Below are positions 1 through 9,088 of a stretch of DNA of 64,000 nucleotides, one piece after another (the first letter of the stretch is position 1; every line of letters begins with the position of its first letter). The notes below the pieces were generated by a model. That model saw only the letters and a program-made list of their open reading frames with translations, had not been told where the DNA came from and ran no database searches. The stretch is taken from contig NZ_CP094526.1 in assembly GCF_029910095.1 (NCBI RefSeq), forward strand, positions 2,666,001-2,730,000, given 5' to 3'. The DNA comes from Bradyrhizobium sp. ISRA464. GTDB lineage: Bacteria; Pseudomonadota; Alphaproteobacteria; Rhizobiales; Xanthobacteraceae. The position numbers were made by a program, and so were the translations under genes.

Positions 1-96
1 AGGGTTGGGGTGAGGGGCTCATACCGCAGGGATGGTACAAATCGAGTTCGCGGGGGCTCCCCCTCACCCGGAAGCCAAGCTGGGCTTGACTTCCGA

Positions 97-120
97 CCTC
101 TCCCCGCAAGCGGGGCGAGG
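97..120. repeat. GC-rich intergenic hairpin
   Basis: Arms CCTC-T-CCCCG and CGGGG-C-GAGG face each other around a CAAG loop just downstream of the gamma-glutamyltransferase stop codon. It resembles a hairpin that is scattered widely between genes in Rhizobiales. It may end the minus-strand operon, but no T-run follows, so termination is only inferred. Confidence 0.5.
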
Positions 121-183
121 TGGAGGTTGAGGCTCGCGCTGCAGTTCGATCCGACATCATCATGCTGCGGCGGTCATCTCGTC

Positions 184-1989
184 TTAGCGGCCCGCGGCGT
201 AACCCTGCATGCCGCGGGGGTTGGCGGCGGCGCGGCGGCGAGGGCCGACTTTCGAGGCCGCGGTCAGCCGGCCTTCCGACCAATCGGGGCCAATCTCCAC
301 CACATGGCCGCGGCGCTTCAATTCGTCGATGGTCGACTTCGGAACCCGGTTCTCCAGCACCAGCACGCCGGGACGCGCGGTGCGCGGCCAGAACGAGATC
401 GGGAAATGCTCGGAGTGCCAGGCCGGCGCGTCGATCGCCTCCTGCAGATTGAGCTTGGCGTGGACATGGCGCAGGAAGAACTGCGTGATCCACTGATCCT
501 GCTGATCGCCGCCTGGCGAGCCCCAGGCGAGGTACGGCTCGCCGTCGCGCAGCGCCATGCTCGGCGACAGCGTGGTGCGCGGCCGCTTGCCCGGCGCGAG
601 CGAGGCCGGATGGTTCTCCTCCAGCCAGAACATCTGGGCGCGGCTGCCGAGGCAGAAGCCGAGCTCGGGAATCACCGGCGAGGACTGCAGCCAGCCGCCG
701 GAGGGCGTCGCCGAGATCATGTTTCCCGCCTTGTCGATGATGTCGAAATGCACGGTGTCGCCGCGCACCTCGCCGAACCGGCCGACCGTGGGCTCACCGG
801 CGCCCATGGCGCCGACGGCCTCGCGATGCCCTTCGGCGCGCCGCAGTTTTACAACTGCGCCGAAACCTTCAACCGAACCGGGCCTGAAGTCGAGCGATGC
901 CTTGTCCCGCGAGATCAGCTTGCGCCGCTCGTCATTATACGCATCCGACAGCAGCGTCTCGATCGGGATGTCCGTGAACTTGGGATCGCCGTAGAAGGTC
1001 TCGCGATCGGCATAGGCGAGCTTGGCGCATTCGATCTGCAGATGGATGAAGTCGGGGCTGACGGGATCGAGCCCGTCGAGGTCGAAGCCTTTCAGCAGCG
1101 CGAGCTGCTGCAGCATCACCGGGCCCTGGCTCCAGACGCCGGCCTTCTGCACGGTGTAGCGGCCGTAATCATAGGCTAGCGGCGCCTCGATGGTCGGCTG
1201 CCAGCGCGCCATGTCGTCAGCGCTCAGCACGCCGCGATGCGGCGAGCCGGAGACGTCCATGACCTCCTGGGTGCGGCAGAACTTTTCGATCGCTTCGGCG
1301 ACGAAGCCCTTCGACCAGGCCTGGCGGGCGCGCTCGATCTGGGCGACGCGGTCGCCGCCGGCGCTCTCGGCCTCCTGCAGGATGCGCGCATAGGTTTCCG
1401 CCAGCCGCTTGTTGGTGAAGATGGTGCCGGGCTTCGGCACCGCGCCATCAGGCAAATACACGTCGGCGGACGTGGTCCAGTGCTTCCGGAACAATTGTTC
1501 GACGGTCTTGATGGTTGCCGATGCGCGCTCGACCAGCGGATAGCCGTCGCGGGCGTACGAGATTGCAGGCTCCAGCACGTCGCGCAGCTTCAACGTGCCG
1601 TAGTCGCGCAGCAGCAACATCCAGGATTCGAACGTGCCGGGCACGCAGGCGGCGAGCAGGCCGGTGCCGGGCACCATCTCCAGGCCTTCGCTGCGGTAAT
1701 GCGCGATCGTCGCCTTGGCCGGCGCCGGACCCTGGCCGCAGATCACCTCGGTCTTGCCGCGCTTGACGTCGTGCACGATGATCGGGACGTCGCCGCCCGG
1801 ACCGTTCAGATGCGGCTCGACGACTTGCAGCGTGAAGGCCGTTGCGACGCCGGCATCGAACGCATTGCCGCCCTTCTCCAGCGTGGCCATCCCGACCGCG
1901 GTGGCGATCCAGTGCGTAGAGGTGACGACGCCGAAGGTGCCTTCGATCTCGGGCCTTGTCGTGAACGGATCGGGGTTGATGTTGCTCAT
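184..1989 (-). CDS. gamma-glutamyltransferase family protein (Ntn hydrolase)
   Basis: A 601-residue protein of the gamma-glutamyltranspeptidase family, which cleaves gamma-glutamyl bonds of glutathione or related peptides after self-processing into two subunits. The processing nucleophile is most likely Thr412, in the stretch GDTVHFDIIDKAGN followed by ISATPSGG; the downstream SMALRDGEPYLAWGSPGGD matches the family's glycine-rich substrate-binding segment. N-terminal features such as VGMATLEKGGNAFDAG also fit. There is no signal peptide, so it probably acts in the cytoplasm, unlike the periplasmic E. coli enzyme. It is the last gene behind a five-gene peptide ABC transporter on the same strand (about 100 bp gap), which suggests that it processes imported peptides. 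The precise substrate is unknown. Confidence 0.9.
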   Translation of the reverse strand: MSNINPDPFTTRPEIEGTFGVVTSTHWIATAVGMATLEKGGNAFDAGVATAFTLQVVEPHLNGPGGDVPIIVHDVKRGKTEVICGQGPAPAKATIAHYRSEGLEMVPGTGLLAACVPGTFESWMLLLRDYGTLKLRDVLEPAISYARDGYPLVERASATIKTVEQLFRKHWTTSADVYLPDGAVPKPGTIFTNKRLAETYARILQEAESAGGDRVAQIERARQAWSKGFVAEAIEKFCRTQEVMDVSGSPHRGVLSADDMARWQPTIEAPLAYDYGRYTVQKAGVWSQGPVMLQQLALLKGFDLDGLDPVSPDFIHLQIECAKLAYADRETFYGDPKFTDIPIETLLSDAYNDERRKLISRDKASLDFRPGSVEGFGAVVKLRRAEGHREAVGAMGAGEPTVGRFGEVRGDTVHFDIIDKAGNMISATPSGGWLQSSPVIPELGFCLGSRAQMFWLEENHPASLAPGKRPRTTLSPSMALRDGEPYLAWGSPGGDQQDQWITQFFLRHVHAKLNLQEAIDAPAWHSEHFPISFWPRTARPGVLVLENRVPKSTIDELKRRGHVVEIGPDWSEGRLTAASKVGPRRRAAANPRGMQGYAAGR

Positions 1990-2089
1990 GAGGCTTCACT
2001 TCCAGCTGCGTCTTGTGGCGCGCGCACTTGATCACAGGCGGGCTGGGATGCCAACCGGTTGGTTGACATGACCGCTCCCATCCACGTGA

Positions 2090-3085
2090 TTATGCCGGAA
2101 CGGCTGCGGCCGGACTGTTGACGGCGTGGCAGGCGACCCCGTCGATCAGTTCCGGCGTCTTCTGGCGGCACAGGTCGAAGGCGAGGGGACAGCGCGGGTT
2201 GAAGGCGCAGCCCGGCGGCGGGTCGATCGGGTTGGGGATCTCGCCCTTGACCGGGATGCGCTGGCGGCCCGACATCGCAAGATCGGGAACCGCGCCGAGC
2301 AGCATCCTGGTGTAGGGCATCCGCGGATTGTCGAACAGCTTGCGGCCGTCGGCGATCTCGACGATGTGGCCTAGATACATCACGCCGATCCGGCTCGCCA
2401 TGTGACGGACAACCGCGAGGTTGTGGCTGATGAAGAGATAGGTCAGGCCGAACTTGTCCTGCAGGTCGCGCATCAGGTTGAGGATCTGCGCTTGCACGGA
2501 GACGTCGAGCGCCGAGGTCGGCTCGTCGCAGACGATGAATTCGGCCTCCGAGGCCAGCGCGCGGGCGATCGCGATGCGCTGACGCTGGCCACCGGAAAAT
2601 TCATGCGGGAATTTCAGGCCGTCGTCGGGGTGCAGCCCGACCAGCGAGAGTAGTTCGCCGACGCGTGCCTTGATGTCGCGTTCGCCCTGGATCAGCTCGA
2701 AGGCGCGGATCGGTTCTGCGACGATGGCATCGACCCGGAAGCGCGGATTGAGGCTCGCATAGGGATCCTGGAAGATCATCTGGATGCGCCGGCGCAAGCG
2801 GCGGCGCGCCTGTGCCTGCCGCGGATCGGTCATCGAGATGCCGTCGATCACGACTTCGCCCGAGGTCGGCGGCAACAGGCCGACGACCATGCGTGCGACC
2901 GTGGTCTTGCCCGAGCCGGATTCGCCGACCAGCGCCAGCGTCTCGCCGCGCTTGATGTCGAAGCTGACGCCGTCGACGGCTTTCAGGAACTCGAGATGGC
3001 CGCCTTCCAGCACGCGGTTGAGCCATGGCTTCGAGACGTCGAAGACGCGGCGCAGGTTCTTGACCTCGATCAGCGCCGCGCTCAT
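2090..3085 (-). CDS. Peptide ABC transporter ATP-binding protein, DppF/OppF type
   Basis: A 331-residue ATPase that would power peptide import at the inner membrane together with the DppD-type partner. It has Walker A GESGSGKTT, the ABC signature FSGGQRQR, Walker B FIVCDEPTSALD, and the C-terminal oligopeptide/dipeptide extension with GCAFNPRCPLA and later Cys residues typical of OppD/OppF proteins, which in relatives can bind an Fe-S cluster. Its ATG overlaps the stop of the upstream DppD gene by 4 bp (ATGA), indicating translational coupling. Confidence 0.93.
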   Translation of the reverse strand: MSAALIEVKNLRRVFDVSKPWLNRVLEGGHLEFLKAVDGVSFDIKRGETLALVGESGSGKTTVARMVVGLLPPTSGEVVIDGISMTDPRQAQARRRLRRRIQMIFQDPYASLNPRFRVDAIVAEPIRAFELIQGERDIKARVGELLSLVGLHPDDGLKFPHEFSGGQRQRIAIARALASEAEFIVCDEPTSALDVSVQAQILNLMRDLQDKFGLTYLFISHNLAVVRHMASRIGVMYLGHIVEIADGRKLFDNPRMPYTRMLLGAVPDLAMSGRQRIPVKGEIPNPIDPPPGCAFNPRCPLAFDLCRQKTPELIDGVACHAVNSPAAAVPA

Positions 3086-4065
3086 GCCGCCGTCTCCTTC
3101 GCAGGCTCGAACAGATGGCAGGCGACGGATTGCGCACCCTGCTGGATCGGCTCAGGTCGCTCGACGCGGCAACGGTCGAAGGCAAACGCGCAGCGTGGAT
3201 TGAACGGGCACCCAGGCGGGATCGCCGACAGCCGGGGCATCGAGCCCGGAATTTGCACCAGCCGCTTGTCCTCGCCCGCAAGCGTTGGGATCGCGCCCAT
3301 CAGGCCCTTGGCGTAGGGATGTAGCGGATTGCGCACCACGTCCTGCACCGGGCCGATCTCGGCGATCCGGCCCGAATACATTACCGCGACGCGGTCGCAG
3401 GTCTCTGCGATCACGCCCATGTCGTGGGTCACCAGCATCACGGCCGTGCCGTGATCGCGGCCGAGCCGCTTGATCAGCGCGATGATCTGCGCCTGCACGG
3501 AAACGTCGAGCGCCGTCGTCGGCTCGTCCGCGATGATCAACTCGGGCTCGGCGCAGATCGCCAGCGCAATGACCACGCGCTGCCGCATGCCGCCGGAGAA
3601 TTCGTGGGGGTAGCCGTCGATGCGCTTTTCCGGCGCGGGAATGCCGACCTCGGCGAGCAGGTCGATGGCACGCCTGCGCGCGGCGCTTTCGCTGAGATCG
3701 GTATGGGTGCGGATCGTTTCGATGATCTGGTCGCCGATCCGGTAGAGCGGATTGAGGCTGGTCAGCGGATCCTGGAAGATCATGCCGATCCGTTTGCCCC
3801 TGACGCGGCGGATCTCTTCGGGCGGAAGATGGTCGATCCGCGTGCCTGATAGCTCGATCCGGCCGCCGGAGATGCGGCCGGGCGGGTCGATCAACCCGAT
3901 CACGGCGAGTCCCGTCACCGATTTGCCGGCGCCGGATTCGCCGACCACGCCGAGCACCTCGCCCTTGGCGATGTCGAACGACACGCCGTTGATGGCACGC
4001 AGGGTGCCGCGGCGGGTGACGAATTCCACCTCGAGGTTGCGCAACGAGAGAACGGGCTGGGTCAT
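3082..4065 (-). CDS. Peptide ABC transporter ATP-binding protein, DppD/OppD type
   Basis: A 327-residue ATPase, the second nucleotide-binding subunit of the peptide importer. Walker A is GESGAGKSV, the signature FSGGMRQR, and Walker B LIIADEPTTALD; the C-terminal oligopeptide-transporter extension reads GCPFNPRCAFAF. The open frame extends further upstream, but that extension is arginine-rich out-of-frame sequence of dppC. The ATG at 4065 overlaps the dppC stop by 4 bp and opens with MTQPVLSLRNLEVEF, a normal start for this family. Confidence 0.93.
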   Translation of the reverse strand: MTQPVLSLRNLEVEFVTRRGTLRAINGVSFDIAKGEVLGVVGESGAGKSVTGLAVIGLIDPPGRISGGRIELSGTRIDHLPPEEIRRVRGKRIGMIFQDPLTSLNPLYRIGDQIIETIRTHTDLSESAARRRAIDLLAEVGIPAPEKRIDGYPHEFSGGMRQRVVIALAICAEPELIIADEPTTALDVSVQAQIIALIKRLGRDHGTAVMLVTHDMGVIAETCDRVAVMYSGRIAEIGPVQDVVRNPLHPYAKGLMGAIPTLAGEDKRLVQIPGSMPRLSAIPPGCPFNPRCAFAFDRCRVERPEPIQQGAQSVACHLFEPAKETAA

Positions 4066-5033
4066 CGGAGCTTCGGATTCAGTGCGTCGCGCAGCCAGTC
4101 GCCGAGCAGGTTGATGGACAGGATCAGGCCGGCGAGTGCAGCGCCCGGGAAGGCGACGATCCACCACTCGCCGGCGAACAGATAATTGTTGCCGATCCGG
4201 ATCAAGGTGCCGAGCGACGGCATGGTGTCGGGCATGCCGGAGCCGAGGAACGACAGCGTCGCCTCGGTGATGATCGCGAGTGCGAGGTTGATGGTGGCGA
4301 TGACGAGGATCGGGCCCATCGTGTTCGGTAGCACATGCCGCAGCATGATCTTGGGTGCCGGCAGGCCGATCAGCTGTGCGGCCGCCACGTAATCCTTGTT
4401 CTTCTCGACCATCACGGAGCCGCGCACGGTGCGGGCATATTGCACCCAGAAACTGAGGCCGATCGCGATCACGAGCACGCCGAGCGTGGCGGTCTCGTCG
4501 AGCCGGTTGCCGAGCAGAGATTTGGCGACGCCGTTGACCAGCAGCGCGATCAGGATCGCCGGGAAGGTGAGCTGCACGTCGGCGATCCGCATGATAACGC
4601 TGTCGACCACGCCGCCGAAATAGCCTGCGACCAGTCCGAGCGCGATGCCGAGCGCGCCGGCGAAGATCACGCCCGACACGCCGACCGCGAGCGAGATGCG
4701 CATGCCGTAGAGGATCGCCGAGAAGACATCGCGGCCCTGCTCGTCGGTGCCCAGCAGGAAGGGGCTTTGGCCGTCGGCGGTCCACAGCGGCGGAATCCGC
4801 GAGTTGATCAGCTGCAGCTGCGCCGGATCGAACGGGTTCTGGACCGCAAGCCAGGACGCGAAGATCGCGAGCAGGAAGAGCAGCACGGTGATCGCGGCGG
4901 CCACCATGGTCAGCCTGGAGCGACGGAACGAATAGAAGATGTCGCTGTCGAGCGCGCGCCTGAACCAGCCGGCGGCGGCACGCGGGCCTTCCGCGCTGTT
5001 TTCGCTGCGATGGGGAACGACGGCGTCAGACAT
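4062..5033 (-). CDS. Peptide ABC transporter permease, DppC/OppC type
   Basis: A 323-residue inner-membrane permease of the peptide importer. An N-terminal OppC-type segment with the first membrane helix (VAAAITVLLFLLAIFASWLA, about residues 44-63) is followed by the GTDEQGRDVFS motif typical of DppC, then five further helices of the binding-protein-dependent transport domain. The EAA loop that contacts the ATPases is around YVAAAQLIGLPAPKIMLRHVLP. It lies 16 bp downstream of dppB and overlaps dppD by 4 bp. Confidence 0.93.
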   Translation of the reverse strand: MSDAVVPHRSENSAEGPRAAAGWFRRALDSDIFYSFRRSRLTMVAAAITVLLFLLAIFASWLAVQNPFDPAQLQLINSRIPPLWTADGQSPFLLGTDEQGRDVFSAILYGMRISLAVGVSGVIFAGALGIALGLVAGYFGGVVDSVIMRIADVQLTFPAILIALLVNGVAKSLLGNRLDETATLGVLVIAIGLSFWVQYARTVRGSVMVEKNKDYVAAAQLIGLPAPKIMLRHVLPNTMGPILVIATINLALAIITEATLSFLGSGMPDTMPSLGTLIRIGNNYLFAGEWWIVAFPGAALAGLILSINLLGDWLRDALNPKLR

Positions 5034-5049
5034 GGATCGGTCTCTCGCC

Positions 5050-6030
5050 TTACGTCGCGCGGCTGACGGTCGCGCGCAGCCTCGGATCGACCACGGTGTA
5101 GAGGATGTCGACCACCAGATTGATGGTGACGAAGATCAGCGAGACCATCAGAAGGTACGCCGCCATGATCGGGATATCGACGTTTTGCACGGCCTGCACG
5201 AACAGAAGCCCCATGCCCGGCCATTGGAACACGGTTTCGGTGATGATCGAGAATGCAATAACCGAGCCAAACTGCAGGCCGGCGACCGTGATGACCGGAA
5301 CCAGCGTGTTCTTCAGCGCATGGCCGAAATGGATCGCGCGCGTGGTCAGTCCGCGGGCGCGGGCGAAGCGGATATAGTCGGTCCGCAGCACCTCCAGCAT
5401 TTCCGCACGCACCAGCCGCATGATCAGCGTCATCTGGAACAGACCGAGCGTGATCGCCGGCATGATCAGCGCCTTCAGGCCGGAGACGGTGAGGAGCCCG
5501 GTCGTCCACCAGCCGAGCTTCACGACCTCGCCGCGTCCGAAGGACGGCAGCCAGCCCAGTGTCACCGCGAACAGATAGATCAGGAGGATGCCGATCAGGA
5601 AGGTCGGCAGCGAAATGCCGATCAGCGAAATCGCCTGGAATAATCTGGCAAGGATGGTGTCGCGGCGCAGCGCCGAATAGACCCCCATCAGGATGCCGGC
5701 CACCATGGCGAACAGCGTTGCGCAGATGGCGAGCTCCAGCGTCGCCGGCATGCGCTCCATCAGCAGCGAGGAGACCGGCAGGCGGAACTGATAGGACACG
5801 CCGAATTTGAACTGCAGGGCGTTGATGAAGTAGCAGCCGAACTGCACGAGCACGGGATCGTCGAGGCCGAGCGACTGCCGGATCGAGGCGCGTTCGGCAG
5901 CCGAGGTGTCGATCGAGACCATCTGGTTCACCGGATCGCCGGCGAAGCGGAACATCGCGAACGCGATGACGCCCACGGCGAGCATGACGCCGACGGCCTG
6001 GAGCACGCGACGAAGAGTGAAAGCGAGCAT
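5050..6030 (-). CDS. Peptide ABC transporter permease, DppB/OppB type
   Basis: A 326-residue permease forming the translocation path with the DppC-type subunit. It begins with the DppB hallmark LAFTLRRVLQAVGVMLAVGV, has the family segment between the first two helices (DPVNQMVSIDTSAAERASIRQ), and carries an EAA-like loop at YIRFARARGLTTRAIHFGHALKNT. About six membrane helices are predictable. The upstream gap to the binding-protein gene is about 100 bp, so the whole set reads as one operon. Confidence 0.93.
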   Translation of the reverse strand: MLAFTLRRVLQAVGVMLAVGVIAFAMFRFAGDPVNQMVSIDTSAAERASIRQSLGLDDPVLVQFGCYFINALQFKFGVSYQFRLPVSSLLMERMPATLELAICATLFAMVAGILMGVYSALRRDTILARLFQAISLIGISLPTFLIGILLIYLFAVTLGWLPSFGRGEVVKLGWWTTGLLTVSGLKALIMPAITLGLFQMTLIMRLVRAEMLEVLRTDYIRFARARGLTTRAIHFGHALKNTLVPVITVAGLQFGSVIAFSIITETVFQWPGMGLLFVQAVQNVDIPIMAAYLLMVSLIFVTINLVVDILYTVVDPRLRATVSRAT

Positions 6031-6134
6031 CTCTACCTTTCACTGCTTTTCAAGCTTGGCGCGCGGCGTTGCGCGGCCGGAAAGCGAGAAGTCCCGGAAG
6101 CAGGCGCTTTCGGGACCCACTTGGCAAGGCGCAC

Positions 6135-7733
6135 TCAATCACCCTGTTTGGTCGCCCAATAGAGCAGGACCTGGTTGTCCGCACGCTGGGTCAGCTTGAC
6201 CTTGTTCGAGACGCCCCAGGCCAGCGACTGCTGGTGCAGCGGAATGTAGCCGTAGTCCCTGATGACAATGTCGTAGGCCTGCTTGATCAGCTGGTCGCGC
6301 TTGGCGTTGTCGGTCTCGACCAGGATGTTGTCGGCGAGCGCGTCGACCTCCTTGTTGCAGTAGCCGCCGAGATTGGCCTCGCCGCGGGTCGGATCCTTCG
6401 GATCGTTGCGGCAGCCGAGGATGTCGTGCAGCACGTTGTGGGAATCGGACGTTGCCGGCGTCCAGCCAAGCAGAAACAACGAGGTCTGGTAGCCGCCGGG
6501 TTTCAGGACCTTGGCGAAATATTGTGCCTTCGGCTGCGCCAGCAAATTCACCTTGACGCCGATGCGGGCGAGCATGCCGACCACCGCCTGGCAGATCGCG
6601 GCGTCGTTGACGTAGCGGTCGTTCGGGCAATCCATCGTGACCTCGAAGCCGCTCGGATAGCCGGCCTCGGCCAACAGCTTCTTGGCGCCCTCCGGATCGA
6701 CCTTCGGCCGGGTGAACTCATTCGACAGCGGGTAGAGCTGGGGGGCGATCATCAGCACCGAGGGGGTCGACATGCCCCGCATGACGCGGGACTTGATCAG
6801 ATCGACGTCGATCGTCTTGTAGAACGCCTCGCGGACGCGGATGTCCTTGAACGGATTCTTGCCCTTGACGTTCGAGTACAGGAGTTCGTCGCGCGACTCG
6901 TCCATACCGATGAAGATGGTTCGGATTTCCGGCCCGGTCAGCACCTTGGCGGTGCCGCTTGAATTGACGCGTTGGATGTCCTGGATCGGAACCGGCTCGA
7001 TCACGTCGACCTCGCCGGAGAGCAGCGCGGCGACGCGCGTGGCGTCGGAGGCGATCGGCGTGAAGATGATCTCCTTGAGGTTATGCTCCGGCTTGCGCCA
7101 GTAGCCCGGGAACACCTTGAAGACGGTCTTTACGCCGGGCTGGTGGCTCTCGATCATGAAGGGACCGGTGCCGTTCTCGTGCAGCGAGGCGTAGCTCGGC
7201 GTGGTCGCGGACGCCGGAGTCGGCGCGACGGAGCTGTTCTCCTCGCACCACTTCTTGTCCATGATGTACCAGCTATCCCATTGCGAGATCAGGATGGGAT
7301 TGGGCGAATCCAGCGTCACGTCGACGGTGTAGTCGTCGACCTTGGTGAACTTGGCATCGGCCGGAACGTTGCTGAGGAAGTTGGAGCCCTTGGCGCGGAC
7401 GCGATCGGCGGAGAACAGCACGTCGTCCGCGGTGAAGGGGTCGCCATTGTGGAATTTCACGCCCTTGCGCAAATGGAAGCGCCATTTGGTCGGGCTCAGA
7501 TTCTCCCAGCTTTCCGCCAGCGCCGGGATGATCTTCAGGTCCTTGTCGCGCGCGATCAGTCCTTCATAGACATGGGCATGATGCGCGATGGTCGTGGTTT
7601 CTTTCAGCGTATAGGGATCCAGCGATTTGAGCTCGCCCTGATTGGCGTAGCGCAAGGTCTGGGCTGATGCCGGCAGGGCACAAACGAGAAATGCGACGGC
7701 TGTCGCCGCAAACAAACGCCAACGTACCGACAT
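6135..7733 (-). CDS. Peptide ABC transporter periplasmic substrate-binding protein
   Basis: A 532-residue solute-binding protein of family 5 (SBP_bac_5, DppA/OppA type), first gene of the importer operon. The N-terminus is a Sec signal peptide with a predicted cut after ALPASA near residue 24, so the mature protein is periplasmic. Family features include LRYANQGELKSLDPYT at the mature N-terminus, LRKGVKFHNGDPFTADDV, and the C-terminal stretch around YIPLHQQSLAWG. It would deliver a peptide or similar amine compound to DppBCDF. The intergenic region 7734-7930 should hold its promoter; I see no clear operator there. Confidence 0.93.
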   Translation of the reverse strand: MSVRWRLFAATAVAFLVCALPASAQTLRYANQGELKSLDPYTLKETTTIAHHAHVYEGLIARDKDLKIIPALAESWENLSPTKWRFHLRKGVKFHNGDPFTADDVLFSADRVRAKGSNFLSNVPADAKFTKVDDYTVDVTLDSPNPILISQWDSWYIMDKKWCEENSSVAPTPASATTPSYASLHENGTGPFMIESHQPGVKTVFKVFPGYWRKPEHNLKEIIFTPIASDATRVAALLSGEVDVIEPVPIQDIQRVNSSGTAKVLTGPEIRTIFIGMDESRDELLYSNVKGKNPFKDIRVREAFYKTIDVDLIKSRVMRGMSTPSVLMIAPQLYPLSNEFTRPKVDPEGAKKLLAEAGYPSGFEVTMDCPNDRYVNDAAICQAVVGMLARIGVKVNLLAQPKAQYFAKVLKPGGYQTSLFLLGWTPATSDSHNVLHDILGCRNDPKDPTRGEANLGGYCNKEVDALADNILVETDNAKRDQLIKQAYDIVIRDYGYIPLHQQSLAWGVSNKVKLTQRADNQVLLYWATKQGD

Positions 7734-7930
7734 GTAATTCTATTCCCCCGTTATTGTCTGCCGGTTGCTGACGTCCGGCTGATATTGTGGTGCATGTTGC
7801 CAGAGTTTGCTGCCCACGCAAGCGCGATTTCTCAAAGGGTTAGCCGGTTTGCGCGGGTGCGCCGCAATGACTAGGATTTCAGGATAAGGGGTAGCCGCGA
7901 GCGCGCGACATTCAACTTTCGGAGTGCCGG

Positions 7931-8713
7931 ATGGCGGAATTGAAGGCCGACACTGTGATCCTGGGAGCAGGAATGGTCGGCGTCAGTGCCGCTTTGCACT
8001 TGCAAAAACGGGGCCGCGACGTGGCCCTGATCGATCGTCACAATGTCGCGGGCGAAGAGACGAGCTTCGGCAATGCCGGCATCGTCGAATACGCATCGAT
8101 CTTCCCCTACATGTTTCCGCGCGACGTCGGCGAGATCCTCAACTACGCGCTGACCTGCACGCCGCACATGCGCTACCGCGTCGTCGACCTGCCGGATTTC
8201 CTGCCGTGGCTATTTCGTTACTACCTCGCTTCGTCGCCGCCGCGGGCGCTCGCCAGCGCGCATGCCGAGCTGCGTTGATCAGGCAGAGCCTCATCGAGCA
8301 TGAGGCGCTGGTCGCGGAGGCGGGCGTGCCGCGTCTGCTGCGCAAGACCGGCTGGCTGAAGCTGTATCGCTCCGAGGCGTCGCTGGCCAAGGCGGTGCAC
8401 GAGGTCACGCGCGCACGGGATTACGGCGTCGACAATGAGGTGCTCGACGCCAAGGCGATCGCGGCGCGAGCCGCAGCTGACCGGCGCGTTCGCGGGCGGG
8501 GTGTATCTGCCGACGCCGGGCTTCGTTCCGGATCCCGGCGGGCTCGCCAAGGCCTATGCCGCCCTGTTCGGTCGCCGCGGCATCTGGGCTTTCGGCCATC
8601 AGCATCGTGGCTTGACGCTTGGACCGGTCACCGGCCGGCTGCTCGCGGAGATGATGACCGGCGAGGCGCCGTTCGCAGATACCGGTCCATTTGCCGCGGA
8701 GCGGTTTGGTTGA
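7931..8713 (+). pseudogene. Decayed FAD-dependent D-amino-acid dehydrogenase (DadA-like)
   Basis: The first frame (7931-8278) encodes a good DadA-type N-terminus: the Rossmann FAD-binding motif ILGAGMVGVSAALHLQ (about residues 13-28), then ETSFGNAGIVEYASIFPY. It stops at 8278, whereas homologous coding continues in the +1 frame (SLIEHEALVAEAGVPRLLRKTGW) and then shifts again near 8470 to a third frame with LTGAFAGGVYLPTPGFVPDPGG. After YAALFGRRG the sequence jumps to the C-terminal end IWAFGHQHRGLTLGPVTGRL, skipping most of the catalytic domain. Intact family members have over 400 residues. Two frameshifts plus an internal deletion make it a pseudogene. Confidence 0.85.
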
Positions 8714-8825
8714 CCATAACGGATGATTGAGGCCGACTGGGGCCTCCGGCAGGTTGTGGTCGCTTGCATGACTCACCCTGTCGCGGTGATACTGATGCAG
8801 ATCAGGCGCATGTGAGGAGGCGGAT

Positions 8826-9080
8826 ATGAAGGTCAATGTCGAGGTAGATTGCACGCCCCTCGAAGCGCGGCAGTTCTTCGGTCTGCCCGACGTGGCGCCG
8901 ATGCAGACCGCCGTCATGGACAAGCTGCAGCAGCAGATGCTGTCGAATATCGAGAAGATCTCGCCGGAATCGCTGATGCAAAGCTGGTTTACCTTCGATC
9001 CCAAGCTCGCCGAGCGCTTCCAGGACATGTTCGTGGCGATGGCTGGCCTTGGCGGCATGGGCAAGAAAGACAAGAAATAG
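8826..9080 (+). CDS. Small DUF6489-like protein
   Basis: An 84-residue protein with the pattern of the alphaproteobacterial DUF6489 family: MKVNVEVDCTPLEARQFFGL at the N-terminus and an acidic-helical middle ending in a lysine tail (GKKDKK). The family name is given from memory of the pattern. A good ribosome binding site (gaggaggcg) lies upstream of the ATG. It is followed after 8 bp by an alpha/beta hydrolase gene, so both are probably cotranscribed. Function unknown; no signal peptide or membrane segment. Confidence 0.75.
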   Translation: MKVNVEVDCTPLEARQFFGLPDVAPMQTAVMDKLQQQMLSNIEKISPESLMQSWFTFDPKLAERFQDMFVAMAGLGGMGKKDKK

Positions 9081-9088
9081 TGGCCGCC

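Noticed and set aside
10..1179. 389-codon plus-strand frame opposite the gamma-glutamyltransferase
   Set aside because: Low-complexity Arg/Ala sequence, antisense to a clear enzyme gene; a high-GC shadow.
4066..4785. N-terminal extension of the DppD-type ATPase
   Set aside because: Arg/Pro-rich out-of-phase reading of dppC; the ATG at 4065 gives a normal-length protein.
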